Positions 12,657-15,957 of a stretch of 15,957 nt of DNA are shown here, in pieces. Origin of the DNA: DATHSN01 sp035464115. Its GTDB lineage: Bacteria > Actinomycetota > Acidimicrobiia > Acidimicrobiales > SKKL01. The stretch lies in the NCBI GenBank assembly GCA_035464115.1, contig DATHSN010000274.1, forward strand, positions 1 through 15,957, given 5' to 3'. Numbering within the stretch: position 1 is the stretch's first letter; every line of letters starts with the position of its first letter. Both the position numbers and the translations under genes were made by a program. The notes below the pieces were generated by a model. The model saw only the letters and a list, made by a program, of their open reading frames with translations, ran no database searches and had not been told where the DNA came from.

Positions 12657-13666
12657 TCGGGTCGCCGTTCCCCACCGAGGAGCTCGTGGCGGCCGACGTG
12701 CTCGGCGGTCTCGGCCGGTTCACGGTGGTCGTGAACGACCCGCCCTGGAGCTCGCTCGCCCCGTCGGTCCCGGAGCCGGCACGGGTGGTCGTCGCCGGAT
12801 CGATGGAGCTGCGGCACCTGGAGGCCCTCGCCGCGCAGCCTGACGACGCCGAGGTCGTCGTGGGGGTCGGTGGCGGCACCGCGCTCGACACGGCCAAGTA
12901 CCTGGCCTGGACGCTCGGTCGCCCGCTCGTGCAGCTGCCCACGATCACGTCGGTCGACGCCGGGTTCACCGAAGCGATCGGCGTGCGCGACGACGGGCGC
13001 GTCCGCTACGTGGGGGAGGTCCGCCCCGAGCTGGTCGCGGTCGACATCGACCTCATCCGGGCGGCCCCCGCCCACCTCAACCGGGCGGGCATCGGCGACG
13101 TGCTGTCGTGCCACACCGGCCTGTTCGACTGGCGGCTGGCGGCCAACGCCGGCCACCCGCCCCCGTGGGACGAGTCGCTCGCCGCGCTCGGGCGCACCCT
13201 GTTGCGCGAGCTCGACGAAGCCGTGGCCGACGTCCGGGTGGTGAACGCCGAAGGGGTGCGGTTCCTCGTGAGCGCCTACCGACGCATCGGCGCGGCCGGC
13301 GCGGCGGCGGGCCACAGCCGCTTCGAGGAGGGAAGCGAGCACCACTGGGCCTACGCCTTGGAGGCGGCGACGGGCGCGCGCCACGTGCACGGCGAGATCA
13401 TCGCTCTCGCCACCACCGCCCTCAGCCTGGTGCAGGGCAACGATCACGGCTGGGTGCGCTCGGTCGTCGACCGCTCGGGCGTGCGGGCCCATCCCGACGA
13501 TCTCGGGGTGACCGAGTCCGACTTCCGCCGGGCGCTCGGCGGTCTGCGTGACTACGTGCGCGCCGAAGGGCTCGACATGGGCGTGGCCGACCTGCGGCCC
13601 ATCGGCCGGGCCGTGGTCGACGAGGCGTGGCTCGTGGTCCGGTCGCTGCCCCGGCGCAGCGTGTAG
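12653..13666 (+). CDS. Glycerol-1-phosphate dehydrogenase-like / iron-containing alcohol dehydrogenase-family enzyme
   Basis: 337 residues from GTG 12653, the only start in this frame near the conserved N-terminus. The nucleotide motif GVGGGTALDTAK is at 71-82, followed by LPTITSVDAGFTEA (95-108), which corresponds to the PT-x-x-S-x-D block of glycerol-1-phosphate and glycerol dehydrogenases. Likely metal ligands are Asp149 (GIGDVLSCHTGLFDW), His230 (EEGSEHHWAYALE) and His246 (HVHGEIIALAT), with spacing that fits the family. Members reduce dihydroxyacetone phosphate or related ketones with NAD(P)H. Bacterial relatives include AraM, and archaeal EgsA makes the lipid backbone. The exact substrate is not determined: it could be a glycerol-1-phosphate enzyme or a sugar-alcohol dehydrogenase. 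No prenyl-transfer gene is adjacent. It is convergent with the acyl-CoA synthetase. Confidence 0.78.
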   Translation: MIGSPFPTEELVAADVLGGLGRFTVVVNDPPWSSLAPSVPEPARVVVAGSMELRHLEALAAQPDDAEVVVGVGGGTALDTAKYLAWTLGRPLVQLPTITSVDAGFTEAIGVRDDGRVRYVGEVRPELVAVDIDLIRAAPAHLNRAGIGDVLSCHTGLFDWRLAANAGHPPPWDESLAALGRTLLRELDEAVADVRVVNAEGVRFLVSAYRRIGAAGAAAGHSRFEEGSEHHWAYALEAATGARHVHGEIIALATTALSLVQGNDHGWVRSVVDRSGVRAHPDDLGVTESDFRRALGGLRDYVRAEGLDMGVADLRPIGRAVVDEAWLVVRSLPRRSV

Positions 13667-13667
13667 C

Positions 13668-13680
13668 CGGTCGACGACCG
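13668..13680. terminator. GC hairpin between convergent genes, candidate terminator
   Basis: CGGTC-GAC-GACCG is a perfect 5-bp stem with a 3-nt loop. It begins 2 nt after the dehydrogenase stop, in the 25-nt gap to the convergent acyl-CoA synthetase gene. There is no T-tract. Confidence 0.35.
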
Positions 13681-13691
13681 CCCGGCCGCTG

Positions 13692-15269
13692 CTACGACGG
13701 GGCCGAGCGGCGGTAGCGGTCGCGGAGCAGCCGCTTGTAGATCTTCCCGTTGTCCTGACGGGGCAGCTCGTCGACGAAGTCGACGCTGCGCGGGCACTTG
13801 AACCGGGCGAGCTTGGCTCGGCAGTGCTCGATCAGCTCCGCGGCCAGGTCGTCGCTCGCGTGCCACCCGGGCTGCAGCTCGACCACCGCCTTGACCTCCT
13901 CGCCCCACTCGGGGTTCGCGACGCCGATGGTGGCCACGTCGCCCACCGCCGGGTGCTCGAGCAGCACGGCGTCGATCTCGGCCGGGTAGATGTTGACGCC
14001 CCCCGAGATGATGAGGTTGGCGCTGCGGTCGGTGAGGAAGAGGAACCCGTCGTCGTCGAGGTAGCCGACGTCGCCCAGCGTGAAGTAGTCGCCCCGGTAG
14101 GCGCCCTCGGTCTTGTCGTCGTCGTTGTGGTAGCGGAACCGGTTGGCGGCCGGGGCCTTCAGCCACACCAGCCCGATCTCGCCGGCGGGCAGCGGCTCGG
14201 CGTCCTCGTTCCCCACGATGGCCTGCCCGTCGACCGGCTTGCCGACCGTGCCCGGCTTGGCCAGCCAGCTGGCCGAGTCGACCACCGACCCGGCGCCCTC
14301 GGAGGCCGCGTAGTACTCGTTGACGATCGGGCCGAGCCACTCGATGAGCGCCCGCTTCACCTCGACCGGGCACGGCGCCGCGCCGTGGAGCACCCACCGC
14401 AGCGACGAGATGTCGTGGCGGTCGCGCACCTCGCGCGGCAGCGAGAGGAGCCGGTGGAACATGGTCGGGACCATGTGGGTGTGGGTGACGCGGTGCGCCT
14501 CGATGAGGCCGAGCGCGGCCTCGGCGTCCCACTTCTCCATCATCACCACGGTGGCGCCCCAGGCCATCGGCGTGGAGAGCGAGAAGACCAGTGGGGCGGC
14601 GTGGTACAGCGGGCCGGTGCACAGGTGCACGTCGTCGCCCGCCACGTAGCCGGCGGTGTTCGGTGTGGCCGCCTGGGTGGCGGCGGTGGCGGCGAGGGCG
14701 TCGAGCGAGCGGTACACGCCCTTGGGTCGCCCGGTGGTGCCCGACGTGTAGAACATCGTGCCGCCCGGCACGGGGTCGTCGAGATCGTCGGGCGCCTCGG
14801 CGGCGAGCGCGGCGTCGTAGTCGTCGAAGCCGTCGATGGCCCCGCCGATGGCGAGCCGCACGGTCACGCCGTCGGCCACCGCGGCGGCGCCCTGCGCCGA
14901 CTCGGCGAGGCGGACGTCGGCGATGAGGGCGGACGCGCCGCAGTCGGCGGCGATGTAGCCGGCTTCGTCGCCGGTGAGGTGCCAGTTGATGGGGGTCACC
15001 CGCAGGCCCGACCGCAGGCAGGCGGCGAGGACCTCGGCGAACTCCGGGCGGTTGCCGCAGATCAGCGCCACCCCGTCGTCGGGCCCGAGCCCGCGCGCCC
15101 GCAGGGCGCGGGCGAGCTGGTTGGCCCGTGCGTTCAGCTCGGCGTAGGTCCGGCGCCCCGTCGGCGCCTCGACCGCGACCACGTCGGGCTGCACCTCGGC
15201 CCAGTGGGCCAGGCCCATGCCCTCGGCGATGCGCGCGGCGCGGCGGTCGTCGGTGGTGGTGACGTTCAT
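13692..15269 (-). CDS. Acyl-CoA synthetase / AMP-dependent ligase (FadD-like)
   Basis: 525 residues from ATG 15269, chosen for the AGGGGGAA ribosome binding site just upstream; a longer reading has an atypical Pro/Arg-rich start. All core motifs of class I adenylate-forming enzymes are present: P-loop YTSGTTGRPKG (174-184), A5 NEYYAASEG (317-325), A7 YFTLGDVGYLDDDGFLFLTDR with Asp400, A8 ISGGVNIYPAEID (421-433) and the A10 catalytic lysine DNGKIYK (Lys509). The enzyme activates a carboxylic acid with ATP and transfers it to CoA. The acid (fatty, aryl or steroid side chain) cannot be read from the sequence. No beta-oxidation genes are adjacent in the window. It is convergent with the dehydrogenase, and 68 nt separate it from the phosphorylase gene upstream on the same strand. 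Confidence 0.92.
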   Translation of the reverse strand: MNVTTTDDRRAARIAEGMGLAHWAEVQPDVVAVEAPTGRRTYAELNARANQLARALRARGLGPDDGVALICGNRPEFAEVLAACLRSGLRVTPINWHLTGDEAGYIAADCGASALIADVRLAESAQGAAAVADGVTVRLAIGGAIDGFDDYDAALAAEAPDDLDDPVPGGTMFYTSGTTGRPKGVYRSLDALAATAATQAATPNTAGYVAGDDVHLCTGPLYHAAPLVFSLSTPMAWGATVVMMEKWDAEAALGLIEAHRVTHTHMVPTMFHRLLSLPREVRDRHDISSLRWVLHGAAPCPVEVKRALIEWLGPIVNEYYAASEGAGSVVDSASWLAKPGTVGKPVDGQAIVGNEDAEPLPAGEIGLVWLKAPAANRFRYHNDDDKTEGAYRGDYFTLGDVGYLDDDGFLFLTDRSANLIISGGVNIYPAEIDAVLLEHPAVGDVATIGVANPEWGEEVKAVVELQPGWHASDDLAAELIEHCRAKLARFKCPRSVDFVDELPRQDNGKIYKRLLRDRYRRSAPS

Positions 15270-15337
15270 GCGGTTCCCCCTGCGTGGCCGTGGCCACGGT
15301 CGCTGCGCCGGGCCCCCCGGCTCCGGCATGCCCGACC

Positions 15338-15957
15338 TTACGCGACCAGCGCGTCGAGGGCGGTCGTGGCGGCGGCGTCGATGGCGTCACGGACCACCGG
15401 GCGGTGCGGGTCGTAGCCCGCCATCTCGACGTCGCCCCGCGCCAGCGGGTTGCCGTCGACGGCGAGCACGGCGCCGGCGCGGGCGCCGTGCAGGGCCGCC
15501 ACGACGAACAGCGCGGCGCACTCCATCTCGACCGCCACCGCGCCGGCGCGGGCCCACCGCTCGAGGTCGGCTCCGAGCACGTCGTGGGGGTAGAACAGAT
15601 CGCTGGTCAGGACCACGCCCTCGCGCACCGGTGCGCCCGTGGTCGCCGCGGCGGCGCGCAGCGCGACCACGACGTCGACGTCGGCCACGGCCGGGAAGCC
15701 GGTGGGCACCAGCCGCACGGTCAGGCCCTCGTCGCGGGCCGCGGCGGTGGCGATGACCAGGTGACCGTCGACCACGTCGGGGTCCAGGCCGCCGCACGTG
15801 CCGGCCCGGACGAGCGAGCGGGCCCCGGCCCGGCACAGCTCCTCGAAGCAGATCGCGGCCCCGGCGGCGCCGACCCCGTGCGAGGCCACCGCCACCTCGA
15901 CGCCGCGGTGGCGACCGACGAACGTGACGTACTCACGGTTGCGGCCGATCTCGCGGG
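15338..15957 (-). CDS. Nucleoside phosphorylase (uridine/purine phosphorylase family), 5' end outside window
   Basis: The frame stays open to the last base, so this is the C-terminal 205 or so residues. They begin with REIGRNREYVTFVGRHRGVE, which matches the strand before the phosphate site of uridine phosphorylase-type enzymes. Further hallmarks are VAVASHGVGAAGAAICFEEL, LVRAGTCGGLDPDVVDGHLVIA and AVEMECAALFVVAALHGARA, the last holding the Met-Glu pair that binds ribose. Members cleave nucleosides with phosphate to base and ribose-1-phosphate for salvage. Base preference (uridine, purine or MTA-like) is not decided from this part. The 68-nt gap downstream (15270-15337) carries no feature apart from the ribosome binding site of the next gene. 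Confidence 0.85.
   Translation of the reverse strand, partial: REIGRNREYVTFVGRHRGVEVAVASHGVGAAGAAICFEELCRAGARSLVRAGTCGGLDPDVVDGHLVIATAAARDEGLTVRLVPTGFPAVADVDVVVALRAAAATTGAPVREGVVLTSDLFYPHDVLGADLERWARAGAVAVEMECAALFVVAALHGARAGAVLAVDGNPLARGDVEMAGYDPHRPVVRDAIDAAATTALDALVA

Noticed and set aside
13548..15416. Long plus-strand open frame opposite the acyl-CoA synthetase (622 codons).
   Set aside because: It is low-complexity with no motif, while the minus strand holds all adenylate-forming enzyme motifs. It is a GC-bias shadow.

Overview
The window is very GC-rich, almost fully coding bacterial DNA. It looks like an actinomycete chromosome, plausibly class Acidimicrobiia. The grounds are extreme third-position GC, two F420-type luciferase-like enzymes, a DrrA/DrrB-type ABC exporter, GTG starts, and several genes that begin right at a TAnnnT -10 box, as leaderless actinobacterial transcripts do. 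The phylum call is an inference; there is no rRNA or other marker gene. I see no tRNA, CRISPR array, insertion sequence or phage gene.

Layout. 1-3258 (+): the C-terminal part of an SMC/Rad50-like ATPase (YhaN type), then a membrane protein with a repetitive His-rich linker and an extracytoplasmic His/Cys domain I cannot name. 3295-5220 (-): a type III alkylsulfatase, divergent from a DsbA/FrnE-fold protein (5312-5992, +). 6035-7206 (+): a less GC-extreme island with a hicA-hicB toxin-antitoxin pair behind a promoter/palindrome, followed by a small P-loop kinase-like gene. 7315-8888 (-): a two-gene unit of a DUF1330-like protein and an F420-type oxidoreductase. 9006-10813 (-): an ABC exporter (ATPase and permease, overlapping by 4 nt). 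10921-11334 (-): an AAC(6')-like acetyltransferase, divergent from a second F420-type oxidoreductase (11406-12245, +). 12282-12536 (-): a GlsB/YeaQ-family membrane protein. 12653-13666 (+): a glycerol-1-phosphate-dehydrogenase-like enzyme preceded by a possible leaderless 11-codon upstream ORF. 13692-15269 (-): an acyl-CoA synthetase. 15338-end (-): a nucleoside phosphorylase whose start lies outside the window.

How the genes work together. Most units are independent housekeeping or accessory metabolism: sulfate-ester cleavage, acyl activation, F420 redox chemistry, drug export and nucleoside salvage. The clear functional partnerships are hicA with hicB, the ABC ATPase with its permease, and probably the DUF1330-like gene with its oxidoreductase. 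The most unusual parts are the hicAB-kinase island with its leaderless operator/promoter, the His-rich membrane protein, and the uORF/dehydrogenase overlap. All four convergent gene junctions carry a short perfect GC hairpin without a T-tract. No clearly new multi-gene system can be proven from this sequence alone.
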